64,000 nt of DNA from Adiantum capillus-veneris (GCA_014529385.2 CM043959.1:10316809-10380808); one strand, 5' to 3'. Positions 22,778 through 33,651 are shown, numbered from the stretch's first letter. Made by a program: numbers and translations. The notes: generated from the letters alone by a model not told the origin.

Positions 22778-24736
22778 TAAAAAAGTAGACAAGTCTAACT
22801 CTTCTTGATTCTTATCATTTTCATTTGATGAAACATTATTAGCTTTTAGAGACTCTTTGACATAAATCATGGATGCAGAAACTGAGCTCTTCATTGATTT
22901 ATCAAAAGAAAGAGGATTTACAAGTGGAATAGTGAGACCACGCTCACTAGCATCTATATACATGTTCTTTCCCTTGTAGGTGAAGTAAATTCTCCTTTTA
23001 GGGAACTTCATGTTGGCAGCCATGCGATCAAACCATAGTGCCCCTAGGATAACATCCTGATGTTGGAGAGGAGAGATGAAGAAGTCTTCTTTGTCGACAT
23101 AGCTTTGGACATGAAGCCTCAACTTCCCAATCAAGGGAGTAACGGAGGCCTGTTGTCCCTTGAAAGCTGCATCAGCTGTTACTATATCTCCCATCTCAAA
23201 AGCTTGAATGCCCAACTTGGTGGCCAACTCTATTGATATGAAGTTGAGAGTAGAGCATGGGTCAAACAAGATGAAGGCATCATGCTCTCTTACCTTTCCC
23301 CACCCATAGGAAAGTGATGATCCTTTGCAATGGGCATCCTCTTTTGGAGCTTCGATGGTGGAAGCCCTAGGAGTCTCATTGCGAGTGTTCTTCTTGGGGC
23401 AAGAACGATAGCCATGTCCTTGCTCCCCACACTTGAAACATTTATGGTCCTTGAGAAAAGCTTCAAGCTCTTCAGGAGAGAGTTTGTTTTTACCTTTGTA
23501 AACTCCCTTCTCCTTGGACCGATTGTTGTTGTTGTTATTGTTGTTGTTGGAAGTGCCTTGGGAATTATTTTGAGCATTGGATTTCCCCTTTGCATCATTT
23601 TTATCTTTGTTTTCCATGGGCTTGACATTACGTCTAGCCCCTTGATGTAAATTGATGCGTGAAGCAACCATGGTGTGATGGATTACTTCGGTAATAGTAC
23701 CAGGCCGTTGAGAGTTGATGTATTCGGCCATCTCTTCAGGTAATCCCGCACATAATTGCTGTCTTTGCTCGGCAAAGTCTATCTTTTGAAAGACAGTAGC
23801 TTTGAGATGTAAATCCCAAAACTTGTCTACATACTTGTTGATAGACTCATGAGAGAGAAGCTTCAAGCCGCGCCATTCGGTAAGAACTTTATCTTTAGTA
23901 TCGCTTGGAAGAAATTGCTTCATGATGGAAACTCGTAGAGTTTTCCATGTCTTTGGGGCTTCTCCATTGCCACGAAGGCTAGCCCACCATTGACGAGCTG
24001 ATTTTTGGAAATGCATAGCTACATGGCGTAGCTTGGAGGACTCTGTGAAGCCCTCGTCCCCAAAGGCCGCATCAAATTGCTGGATGAAGGCCAACACTTT
24101 GTCGGTAGCACCAAAGGTGCCATCGTAGGTGAGAAAAGAGATACTCTTTCCTCCCTCCTTGAACTTCTTTAGCTTTTGTGACCTTCGCCATGCAGGAAAT
24201 GATTTGCGATGTCCTCCCCTCTTGTATTCTCTAGGAGAATAGCCATAACTTTCATCTGAAGAGGAGGAAGGTGAAGAAGAAGGAGAAGGGGGTGACCTCT
24301 TCCTAGCCCTTTTCTTCCTTTGTTTCCTCTCTTGCCTTTCAGAGTGATGAGGAGAAGGACTATAGGTTGCTCTTTTCCTCTTGGGAGGAGTAGGCGATCG
24401 TCTAGACCGCCGTCTTCGTGGAGCCACCTCTTCAGAAGAACTTAGACTTTCATTGCTTTCTTTCGCTTTGGATTCCTCCTCTCGAATAGGAGAGAGTCTT
24501 CTTTTGGGGGTCTCTTCAAGAGGCCTCCTAAGCTCTCTCTCCTGTGGGAGAGGAAGGGGAATTCCATAAGCACGAAGTTGTTGAGTAACTTCGGATTGCA
24601 AAGCAGGGTTGCCCATAGCTTGCTGCAACCTAGCGACGAGATAATTCACAAACATGGGAGCATCATCATTAGCACCTTCATGTGCAAAATCAAAGCTATC
24701 AATGTTCATTCTACTCTCTTGATTATTGTCAGCCAT
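22625..24736 (-). CDS. Chromovirus Gag-protease ORF
   Basis: I start at ATG 24736 (MADNNQ) rather than the ATG 42 bp upstream because the acidic N-terminus fits better. The open frame is about 703 codons. In order: an Arg/Ser-rich region (residues about 80-185); a retrotransposon Gag core with RQWWASLRGNGEAP and GLPEEMAEYI; an Asn-rich linker; a CCHC knuckle CFKCGEQGHGYRSC; then a protease-like domain with ILFDPCSTLNFIS, where the usual D-S/T-G is D-P-C, so activity is doubtful. The frame runs 51 codons past the T-run to a stop at 22625. Gag would form particles. The -1 pol frame overlaps its end. Confidence 0.9.
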   Translation of the reverse strand: MADNNQESRMNIDSFDFAHEGANDDAPMFVNYLVARLQQAMGNPALQSEVTQQLRAYGIPLPLPQERELRRPLEETPKRRLSPIREEESKAKESNESLSSSEEVAPRRRRSRRSPTPPKRKRATYSPSPHHSERQERKQRKKRARKRSPPSPSSSPSSSSDESYGYSPREYKRGGHRKSFPAWRRSQKLKKFKEGGKSISFLTYDGTFGATDKVLAFIQQFDAAFGDEGFTESSKLRHVAMHFQKSARQWWASLRGNGEAPKTWKTLRVSIMKQFLPSDTKDKVLTEWRGLKLLSHESINKYVDKFWDLHLKATVFQKIDFAEQRQQLCAGLPEEMAEYINSQRPGTITEVIHHTMVASRINLHQGARRNVKPMENKDKNDAKGKSNAQNNSQGTSNNNNNNNNNRSKEKGVYKGKNKLSPEELEAFLKDHKCFKCGEQGHGYRSCPKKNTRNETPRASTIEAPKEDAHCKGSSLSYGWGKVREHDAFILFDPCSTLNFISIELATKLGIQAFEMGDIVTADAAFKGQQASVTPLIGKLRLHVQSYVDKEDFFISPLQHQDVILGALWFDRMAANMKFPKRRIYFTYKGKNMYIDASERGLTIPLVNPLSFDKSMKSSVSASMIYVKESLKANNVSSNENDKNQEELDLSTFLKDSKMCSSMISLWTYLQNEGMMTIVLSSFQEAHRLTNLLIESHKLNKRRL
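22778..22784 (-). promoter_or_regulatory. Candidate -1 frameshift site T TTT TTA
   Basis: Reading the - strand in the gag-pro frame gives ACT TTT TTA AAG, which phases a canonical slippery heptamer. A -1 slip yields TTT TTT AAA GGA and enters the pol frame exactly at FKGFQDVF. A single T deletion in a T7 run would look the same. Confidence 0.45.
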
Positions 24737-25137
24737 GTTAACAAAATTTATGTTTATACTTAGTGTATGCTTTGGCAATACAAAACCTTAGTTGCCACTC
24801 CTCTTAGCCTTTGAAAATCGGCTCTTAAGTATCTACACCCACGGCTCCAAGTGGTTAATTATAGAGAGTAGAGGAGTAGGTCTAACATAGCAGAGTTGCC
24901 AAGGGCTAGCTCCTTTCGGACTTCTTATGGATCAATAATGGTAAAGCCGTAGGCAAGTCTAAAAAGACTCCATTATTAAGTCCAAAGCTCCCGAGGTGTG
25001 CACCATCCCCCACATAGTGGGCTTAACAAAACCGATATTAGATCCCAGTTCCACTTACTCTATTATAATTAACAACATCAACCATTTATAGGCTACTTAA
25101 GGACCTCTATTCTTAAGCAAGAAAAGAGAAACCAAAT
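24737..25137 (-). other. Chromovirus 5' leader
   Basis: Untranslated stretch between primer-binding site and Gag start, about 400 bp. No ORF of note. Confidence 0.8.
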
Positions 25138-25149
25138 GCTCTGATACCA
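25138..25149 (-). promoter_or_regulatory. Primer-binding site, tRNA-iMet type
   Basis: - strand TGGTATCAGAGC, one base after the 5' LTR end. This is the standard plant initiator-methionine tRNA complement, which primes minus-strand synthesis. Confidence 0.95.
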
Positions 25150-25150
25150 A

Positions 25151-26784
25151 TGTAGTGGAATTTGCCTATTCAATTTGAGAGTAGCGGAATTTAATGAGAG
25201 TACTTTTAAGAAATGATTTTGTGAGCATAGCGGGTAGACATAATTGAAGATAGCAACATAATTATAGCAATTAGTTAACTTGGCATGGACAATACTTTTG
25301 CAAGAGAGAGAATTTAGAGAACATGACAACAGTTGAGGACCGGATTTATGTGGAGCCGGTCTCCCCTCCAATAGGCATTTGTATTATGATTTCTCCCATA
25401 AAAAGAGACTTGTTAGAATACATTCTTTGTGTTCCTTGTGACCTAGGTGAAGCAATGAAGATGGAAAGCTTCATGCATCACCATCATAGCATAACCTAAA
25501 CTTGAAGAAAGATTTAACTATACCAAGCCTCAGTCCCAAGACCTCAAACACCTTCGAAGGTGGAGAGAGCTAGCAGGGAATGAGGGTAGGGAAGAAGAAG
25601 AAGAAACATTTCATACGAGAAAGAGCTAGTTCCTCACTTATCATAACTCTTGTGCTAGCATACATAATAGCATAGTAATGAAGAAGAAATAGATGGCAAG
25701 CTCAAGCATTGAAGCATGGCTCTTGGATGGATTTGCACTCCATAGCCAAGAGTGTTGGTGTAGGCTCTCAACCTCTACTTGCTTGGAGAAAGAGAGGGAG
25801 TTCTTGCACTTTGCATAGTACACAATGAGAGTGCTTGTGAGTGTGTGTGGGTGAGTATACCCCCTAAGCACCCCCCTAGCTTGCTTGGGTCGACCCCCCC
25901 TTGTAGCTCATGCTTGAAGCTCATTGGACCCCTTCAGGCCTAGCCAATCACAAGCAGGAGCCATTACAGGCAACATGGGTAGCTTTGGGACAAGTGTCCC
26001 CCTTTCCCCTTTGAAAGAGAGGACTTGATAAATGCAAAAACAATTAGATAATTCAAGTAATTTATCATTGGACCCCTTTGAAGCCTAGCCAATAGGCTTC
26101 AAGCAACACATGAAGGTAACATGGGTAGGGACCTGACATGTGTCCTTACTGCCTCTTCAAGATGGGGCTTCCCTTGTGAGTGTGAGTGTGTGTTCTCTCT
26201 CTAATCCCTAGGAAAAGGGCTCGCCCCCCCTCTTGTAGGGATGCTTTTGAATTTAGGAGCTCAAGCACCTTAGTCATCAAGCATGACAAAGCACTTGGAC
26301 TAGGGGGTATTCCCACAAGCATCTCAGGCAAGCATGTCAAGGCACCTCAAGCACCTTAATCAAGCGGAAAGTCAAGCACCTCAAGCATGGAGTAAGTCAA
26401 GAACCTCAAGCACCTTAATCAAGCACCTCAAGCAGGACAAACACCTCAAGCACGACAAGCACCTCTAGCAGGACAAACACCTCGAGCTTGGGCCGGGTTC
26501 CCACCTCAAGCTCAGCCCTAGCTTACCTAAGGTCAAAGGACTTTTACACAGATTATTGGAGGTCTTCAATGAAGCTAACCCTAAGGTCTTATGCTCCATT
26601 GGTTAGCCTTGCTCTTGATAGACCATCTCCCATTTGGGCCCCTTTACTATTGGCCCCGTGTTGAGATAGATCTATAAGCACATATCTATATCTTAACACT
26701 TGTTCCCGTTTATTCTCCCACATTAAGTGATCAATTTAATATGAGAAAATAATTTGGGTTGGTTAGATATTAGATTTTATGACA
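25151..26784 (-). repeat. Chromovirus 5' LTR
   Basis: 1,634 bp, same length as the other LTR. At the site where the 3' LTR reads TTTATAAAG on the - strand (near 18826-18835), this copy reads TTTATCAAG, so a possible TATA element is altered in the LTR that would drive transcription. Confidence 0.95.
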
Positions 26785-27096
26785 ATCTCTCTCTCCTCGA
26801 TCTCATCCTCATCCAAAGTAATAGTTGCCAAAGATAGTCTCCACTTCATTAGAGGCAAAAATGGTTCTTCCTAGAGGTGTTACTGTAACTACAAACCAAT
26901 GTTAAGGTTGGTGGATTGATGGGATATAAATGATTTATAAATCAGAAGTTCAAAGTGAGTCACATTGGTAGATGGTACAAAAAAATAAAGTGAACTTGCT
27001 ATTCACTCACCTGCTCATGATTGCCTAGAAAAACTAAGTTTTTATACCTCACCATGTGATGCACATTCTCGGAGGTTCACCATTCAGTACCCCCTA

Positions 27097-27271
27097 TATA
27101 ACGTGAGTTCGTGGGATATTAAAAAAAAAACCCTCGTTTAACATGTCTCAATAAATAAAGTGAAGGAATTTTTTCAAAATTGAATATAAAAACCCCTTAT
27201 TTGAATGCATCTCTGTTAAATAATCTAAAATTTTTGCCTTTTAAAATCCCTCCTATCGAACTCACGTTATA
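27097..27271. mobile_element. MITE-like element with 15-bp terminal inverted repeats
   Basis: TATAACGTGAGTTCG at 27097-27111 is exactly the reverse complement of CGAACTCACGTTATA at 27257-27271, enclosing 145 bp of AT-rich non-coding DNA. Outer bases are TA-rich, so a TA target duplication is possible but not provable. Size and structure fit a miniature DNA transposon. Confidence 0.6.
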
Positions 27272-27329
27272 CATTAACATGATTATATAGTGCACCCCCC
27301 CGAGTGCACATTCAAATACACCTATTAGA

Positions 27330-28935
27330 GTCCAATTTCATTCCCTAGAAACATTCAAAAAGCACTTGAACTCAAAGACGTAGGTACAAAAGGTTCTAAA
27401 ATCAACGTGTAGTATCCTTTCAATAGTCCCACAGTACTTGGCCTTATCACTATCTATGTCAAAGTTACCCATGATGCTACAATCCATGGTGCTTCGATGC
27501 TTGTCAATGTGGCATGTATAGAAACGTCGATCCTTTGACCACATAGAGTTGAAGGAAAGAAACTATGGAATAGAAAAAAGTATACAATCAATTACAAAGA
27601 TAAAATCAAGTAAAAATCATAATATGGTCTAGATATATGAGTACTCTACGCTTGGCATGGAACCTCATACATACTTCCATTCTTCATCGGTGATGTCCCT
27701 CGTGATATCCTCTCCACATGCCTTTGCTTTGGTCATTCTCTCATGGATCCATTTGGAATTATTGAGATCTAGAAAACATGAGAGGTTTCCGAGAACCAGG
27801 GGTGCCCTCCTACCTCCATGAGCTTGCTTCCATGTGTCCCTCTCTTGCAAACACATTGCCTTTGTCATTGTCCATAAGCCCACCCAGAAGTTATTGACCA
27901 CTTGGTGTCGATCCATGTTAATAAATTTCCCTTTCCACCACTGGGCAAGTGTAAAGTCATCCTTGCATCCTCCTCATCAAATCACATCCAAGGCATAGAG
28001 AGATTAATAGAAGCCAAATACTCTGAGATATATACAAATCGTCTTGCATGATCCGTCATTTGACCATGCATGTCTTTGGCTCGACTCCTACTCGCAAAAA
28101 ATCTTGGAGTTTACAAACTTTCAATAAATAACAATCATTTTGCATGCACTACTCCACATATAGCTATCTCCTCATCCACATGAACTAGGATGTGGACTTG
28201 ACTAACGAAAATGGATCAAGAGAATGCCTCCTCAATGGCACTCACTCTTTCCATGGAAAGTTCTTGAGCAACAGGTATGACATCTATTTCTATTTCTTTG
28301 GAGTTTAAAAATCTACAAGATAACACAAAAGAGAACATTAAGTGCATGTTAAAGATTTAGTGTATATAGAATAGCTTAATGAAATAAAGATACGATGTAC
28401 CATAGTAACTTGTCGAGTTTGAAAATAGCTTCCCCCAATTTCCTATCCCCACACGCACACAAACTCATGGGAAAAATGAACTATAATTTCAAGAGATTAA
28501 GACAAGATATTGTTTTAGTTATACACAAAATTCAAGATCTAAACTAAATGAGGGACACCATAAACATTGAAGAATTACCTGTAACAACTTGTGCCAATCA
28601 TGAGATTATATACAATTGAATGCTTCTACATTTCTTTGCCTTTGTGAAATCTCCCTTTAGTGATCTCATGTATCCTCTTGGTGTGTGAATAGAGGCAATG
28701 GAACCGTTCACTTGATTTAGGTAATCTTTAATTAGAATCCATGGGGCTTTAGAAAGCACAATCTTTCCATTGGAGTCTCAACGTGGAGTGGTTGATGTGG
28801 GGAGATGTTTCAAGGCCTTCAAATCCTCCTTCCCCCCCAATGAGTTTCTTTTGCCCATAATGTGATCCCAAAGGGTGTGAGCAACATTCTTGAATATGTG
28901 CATGGGATCCAAGAGGGGTGGAATTTTTAAGGAGG
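27330..28935 (-). pseudogene. CACTA (En/Spm) transposase relic
   Basis: Read on the - strand from about 28910: MHIFKNVAHTLWDHIMGKRN, the segment typical of plant CACTA (TNP2-type) transposases; then, in broken frames, an LKPHGF / HTPRGY-like region and SHDWHKLLQ (28.58-28.80 kb). At 28.1-28.3 kb HILVHVDEEIAICGVVHAK matches the following DUF4218-like part. At 27916-27665 and 27544-27338 further frames follow, the last with RRFYTCHIDKHRST and a DUF4216-like ending. Introns or insertions separate the pieces; CAG|GTAATT near 28580 looks like a splice donor. The enzyme would excise and reinsert elements with CACTA ends. No intact frame and no terminal repeats were found. Confidence 0.7.
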
Positions 28936-30186
28936 ACCTTTTGTTTTTCCGTACTTTTCTAATATCTTCTTTAATCCCCCCAAAGAGATGAGGGAATTAA
29001 TCAATCAAGAGTTCAAATAGCTGAGATAAAAAGGCACACTATGGCATCCAATGTGGCCAAGCTGCTTGGTCGGTGCATCTTAGAAAGAAAGATTAGGGAC
29101 ACTATTAATAAGCTTAAGCAAGGAAAAGCTTCAAGGCCTTGATGGTCTTCCTTATGAGTTTTACATTCTATATAATATTTTTTGGTTTTTTTTGCTATTT
29201 CTCATCTAGCAAGAATTTATAAGGTGTAAGGATCTCTCTACCTTTATCAAGACAGGAGTTATCAACTTTGTTCATAAGAAAGAGTCTTAGATTCTGTTTA
29301 AACAGGGATTTAAAATTCATGTAATCACTCAAAATGACATTAGAGTGAACATTTACTTGGTAAGGTGATCTTTTGTTAACGTTGACAAAGTCATGCATTT
29401 ATACTTTGGATGAAGGGGGAAGAAACCAATTTTGAAAAACTCCAATTTAAATGGTTGTTAACGTTAATTACCACTTTGTGATCACGTAAAATTTTTGAGT
29501 GATTACGTAAATATTAAATCCCTTCAAAGAGAGAAAGGAGGATTTATCCAACTGGAGGCCTATCATAAGGCTAACTTCGATTTACAAAATATTTGCCCTC
29601 TCCCTACCTAGGAGAATTAATCCTTTAATGCAAGAGATTGCCCTTAGAGAGAAAAGGGATTTAGTAAAGAGAGATACACTCTAGATTCCATTATCACCAT
29701 TTTGGAAGGTCTAGAGCATGCCATTAAATCAAGTCAAAATTTTGACAGAGTTGGATGGGACTTTATGTCTTAGTCTTCTTTTAACAAAATCTCTACAGCA
29801 AAGAGATTCCTTTGAGGGGGTAATGAGAAGGTGAATGGAAAACTTTCTTGTGAACATTGTATAAAGCCTAAGGAGGAAGGAGGTATTGGAATTTTGAATG
29901 TGGAGCTCTAGCTACAAAATTTAATGCTAGCTATATAGCAAGGACTATTATTTGATCAAGTGGCTATACGGATCAACTAGGGAAGAGATACACTGATTAT
30001 TTTACTTTCCAGGAAACAAGGTTTGGAAGGGTCTATCCTTACATAAGATCTTGTACACTCCAAAAACACAAATCCCTAAACGTTCTTAGTTGTCTTTCAA
30101 AAAGTGGAGGTCTTGAAAAGAACTACGAAGAAATAGCACCCTAAAAGGGACATAAAGATGAACTCAAAAACATTTCTTAATGATTT
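28936..30186 (+). pseudogene. LINE reverse transcriptase relic, copy 2
   Basis: Shares sequence with copy 1 at 15.1-16.0 kb but retains more of the RT: INFVHKKE before a 241-bp insertion and RKEDLSNWRPI after it, then TSIYKIFALSLPRRINPL. Downstream, around 29880-30060, decayed sequence matches the thumb region common to plant LINE-1-type elements. It abuts the CACTA relic at the left and is cut at 30187 by an LTR. Stops and frameshifts make it inactive. Confidence 0.75.
29285..29525. mobile_element. 241-bp inverted-repeat insertion inside the LINE
   Basis: AAAGAG occurs on both sides (29279-29284 and 29526-29531) as a 6-bp target duplication. Near its ends the insert has imperfect inverted repeats of about 30 bp: GGGATTTAAAATTCATGTAA with CACTCAAAA at 29305-29334 against the complement of 29493-29522. 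Removing the insert and one AAAGAG rejoins the LINE frame as KKERKEDLSNWRPI. The left inverted repeat starts about 20 bp inside the insert, so ends are asymmetric. Confidence 0.7.
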
Positions 30187-30559
30187 TGTCATTATAACTA
30201 ATACCTAATTCTCCTAAATGATTTTCTCATCTTAAAGTGATCATTTAATATGGGGAAGTACCAGGGGAGAAAAATCTAGAATATTGGTTAAGCTGGCACA
30301 CTGGCCACAATAGGGATCCAAAGGAGGGAAAATAGGGATCCAAAGGGGGGTCCATCTGCAAAAGACAAATGTGCAACTATGGGCTTTAAAGACCCTAAGG
30401 TTCATCCCATTAATACTTCCAAAATGCTAAGGTTCCAAAATTCAAAGGTTGTGTCCAATGGTCAAGCTTAGTGGAATTGGATGCTTTGTAGTGTGCCAAA
30501 AAGTCTTTGCAAGCTCCTACATAGGAGAGGGGGAGCCTTTTTAGTAGGGGATGAGAGAG

Positions 30560-30561
<2 letters not shown>

Positions 30562-30599
<38 letters not shown>
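30562..30599. repeat. (AC)19 microsatellite
   Basis: About 38 bp of AC dinucleotide inside the LTR. A second, 22-bp AC tract lies at 31251-31272. Confidence 0.95.
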
Positions 30600-30601
<2 letters not shown>

Positions 30602-30794
30602 ATGCAAGCCTCTTTACACAAAGGGCATAGTAGACACATGTCAGCTCCCTAGGCCAATTGCCCACAAGGTGCACTCAAATCCTGTTGGATAGCCATAGAG
30701 GTGGACCAATGAGAATTAGGCTAGAGTAAACCTAGTTTAACTCATCTAGAAACACTTGATAAAAGAACCGATAAGAATGAAGCTCTCTAGAAGA

Positions 30795-31070
30795 CTATTG
30801 GCCAGTTTCCCAAGGGGTCCAATGAGCTTTCAATAGCCCAATGGCTTGTCTGATCCTATTGGCCAGTTTCCCAAGGGGTCCAATGAGCTTTCAATAGCCC
30901 AATGGCTTGTCTGATCCTATTGGCCAGAAGACAAAGGGGTCCAATGAGCTTTCAATAGCCCAATGGCTTGTCTGATCCTATTGGCCAGTTTCCCAAGGGG
31001 TCCAATGAGCTTTCAATAGCCCAATGGCTTGTCTGATCCTATTGGCCAGAAGACAAAGGGGTCCAATGAG
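30795..31070 (+). repeat. 61-bp tandem array in LTR, about 4.5 units
   Basis: Units begin at 30795, 30856, 30917, 30978 and 31039 with CTATTGGCCAG. Two variants alternate after that start: GTTTCCCAAG (A) and GAAGACAAAG (B), in the order A-A-B-A-B. Each unit has ATTGG and CCAAT in opposite orientation, so the array multiplies inverted CCAAT boxes in the U3-like part. Confidence 0.93.
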
Positions 31071-31977
31071 AGATTAATTGATTTATTTATTTACCTAAAG
31101 CTCACACAAAGGGGGAAAGGGGGACATATGTCACAAGACTATCGCTTATGCTTCTTAAACCCTATTGGCTAAGCTTGGAGAGGTCCAATGGGAAGCCTGC
31201 AAGAGGGGTCGACCAAGAGAGAGAGGGGACTGATTTTCGCAAGGCATTAACACACACACACACACACACACAATCTCATGTGTCAAGCAAGAAGACTCTC
31301 TCTCTCTCCTTCTCAATCTTTAATGGAAAACTCATCACCTACTCCAAGCTTGTGAGAAGGGATGCCCACACCAACAACTCTTGGCTTTGTGATGCAAATC
31401 CAACCAAGAGCCAAGATTCAATGCATGCTCATCGCCTCTACCATGCTAACTACCAAGCTATGCTAAGCTATTATGAGTGATTAGGTGAGGAGGTATACTT
31501 GTTTCTCATAAGACTACTCTTTCTTCGTCTCAATCTACTCTCATACCCCGCTAGCTCTCACCATCTTTGAAGGTGTGTGAGGTCTTGGGTTTGAGACCAT
31601 GAGGGAATTGATGTTGTGTTTTATAAGTGTTTGCTTAGTGCTTGAAGCTTCCATCTTCATTGCACTAGCTAGTTATTGAAGGAACACAAAGAACTGTATT
31701 GTAAAATGTCTCCCTTGATGGGGGAAACCTATGATACAAAGCCTTTTGGAGGGGGGACCGGTTCCATGTAAATCCGATCCTCAACTGTTGTCAATAGCTT
31801 AATTTCTCTCTCTTTTGAAGTATTGTTTATGCCTATCTAACTAGGTAATATCGTTTTTGTTGCTCTCTCTATCCAAGCACTCTTGCTATGCTCATTAGGA
31901 ATCTATTCTAATAAAATGCTCATTATGGATATGCAAATTTTCCGTTACACAAGTTACTAGGCCATTAAATGTTACAC

Positions 31978-31989
31978 TGGTATCAGAGC
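31978..31989 (+). promoter_or_regulatory. Primer-binding site, tRNA-iMet type
   Basis: TGGTATCAGAGC one base after the LTR; the next 70 bp match the leader of the other chromovirus (- strand 25060-25137). Similarity ends near 32090. Confidence 0.92.
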
Positions 31990-32089
31990 ACAAGGTTTCT
32001 CTTTTCTTGCTCAAGAAGGGAGGTCCTCAAGTTAGCTATAAACGGTTGTTATTATTAATTGCAATTGAGTAAGTAGAATAGAGGTTTTT

Positions 32090-32932
32090 CAGCCTTGCAG
32101 TGTGCCTGCCTTTGTGTAGATAATGGGACATCATTGTTGTCGGGGGATATGTGTTCGAAACGTGAGCCGGGCAGGCGCCGGGCCTCTGGCTGTGGGCGGT
32201 GTCAAGAGAAGAATAAGAGACACTAAGAGCTCTGACAATCACCATAATCATTAATTAATTGAATAATCCTTTGAGTACAACTTAATCCTTATCCAAGGCG
32301 GATTGTTAACAGCACCGTCACTTGGATCATTTGCTAACTAGGAGTTTAAGCCCCCGTTTTATAAGATTAACTGGGCTGTTAACAACACAGGGGATTAACA
32401 AAATGTTTAATCAATTTTTAACTGATGACGATGATGGGAACTCCCTCATGTCGCTTCATCTGCCTCTTATACTTTTAAAATTTTGCAAACCTCATGTAAG
32501 TTCACTCTGTCGATCATCATGCTTCAATTATTACCAGTTGTGCTACAAATTCATGCTCTTTATGCTTTGCACTGGCTTAATTGTTGTTATCTAGTTTTAA
32601 CTTCCTCATCCTCTTCAATTGCTATCCGAAGCTTTAACCCTTGTTTGGCCACTTTACTTGCTTGGCCTGCCTTGTGTTTTCCTCTTCCCAGCTCATGCCA
32701 CCTTCTTTCCCTACCGAGCCCCAACTCCTTACCTTGCCGAGCTCCAACTCTCTTTTTGCCTTTTCCAAGCCGAGCTCCAACTCTTCTTTCTTGAGTACCT
32801 TATCTTGCCGAGCTCCGACTTCGGTACCTTGCCGAGCTCTCCTTGTTTGCCATGCCAAGATACCGTTACCTTCTTCTCCTCCTTCCTCGCTTCACCAAGG
32901 TCGAGAGTGAGAGAGAAAGTCTCCTTTGGTTT
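32090..32932. other. No gene recognised
   Basis: A short hairpin is possible between TTGTTAACAGC (about 32306) and GCTGTTAACAA (about 32374). Sequence at 32640-32930 is pyrimidine-rich with repeated CTTGCCGAGCTCC-like words. No convincing coding frame. Confidence 0.5.
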
Positions 32933-32943
32933 TGCCTTTCCAA

Positions 32944-33022
<79 letters not shown>

Positions 33023-33619
33023 TCCTTTGGTTGCCCTCACCAAAGAGTACACTATGCACTATGTGTGCCTAGTGCACACACACACACCCACACCATCACC
33101 ATCACCGCAATCACCATGCTCGTCTTGAGCATGACCTCTACACCCTTGGGCTATGGAAGATGAAGGGAAACTAAATTAAGGATGATGGCCATAACCCTCG
33201 TGCGAGTCTTCGCCATCAACTCCCACCTATCCGCTATGTGCTCTACCACTCTCTCCCTTCTCATTCCCCTACCCTATGCTCCCCATTTCATCGCCTTATT
33301 CTCTAAATAAAGCTTGAGGTTTTGTGAGTATGTTTTCTTGCAATGTTTTGCCCATGTGAGGTGTGCGGAATCGCCACCTAATCTTGTGTTTGGAGTGATC
33401 TTGTGTATGTGTGAAGGGTGTGCGGATTCTTCATCCTTTTGTGGTGCCTAAGTACTAAGCTGCTATACCCCCTCCCTCACTCTCTCTCTCTCTCACTTGA
33501 TCTCATTCCCTTTCCTCTTTATCATTACTCCCAAGCATCCATCTCTCTTGGATGAAAACTTTGTTATGGTGGTGTGTTGTTTGCGTCCTAGCCGCTGAAG
33601 CTAAGTGCCTTTCCAACAC

Positions 33620-33651
<32 letters not shown>

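Larger units (their letters stand above)
17948..26789 (-). mobile_element. Ty3/gypsy chromovirus, nearly complete
   Basis: A full-length element with LTRs at 17953-19586 and 25151-26784, each 1,634 bp and TG...CA bounded in + orientation, flanked by ATCTC on both sides (17948-17952, 26785-26789). Genes run on the - strand: gag-pro, then pol with RT, RNase H, integrase and a chromodomain-like tail, which is the chromovirus plan. By eye the LTRs differ at about 31 positions with no indel (about 1.9 %), so insertion is moderately recent. It is inactive: an in-frame stop in integrase, a lost zinc-finger Cys and an altered protease motif. Confidence 0.95.
30187..31976 (+). repeat. Chromovirus-related LTR (+ orientation)
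   Basis: Starts TGTCATTATAACTAATA, ends GTTACA, 1,790 bp. It resembles the - strand of the 17.95-26.78 kb LTR at its start, at CCAAT-rich blocks, and at its end. A primer-binding site follows one base later, so this is the 5' LTR of an element whose body is mostly lost. It interrupts the LINE relic. Confidence 0.82.

Noticed and set aside
30795-31070. Regular 61-bp repeats as a CRISPR-like array
   Set aside because: There are no unique spacers; whole units repeat, inside a plant LTR.
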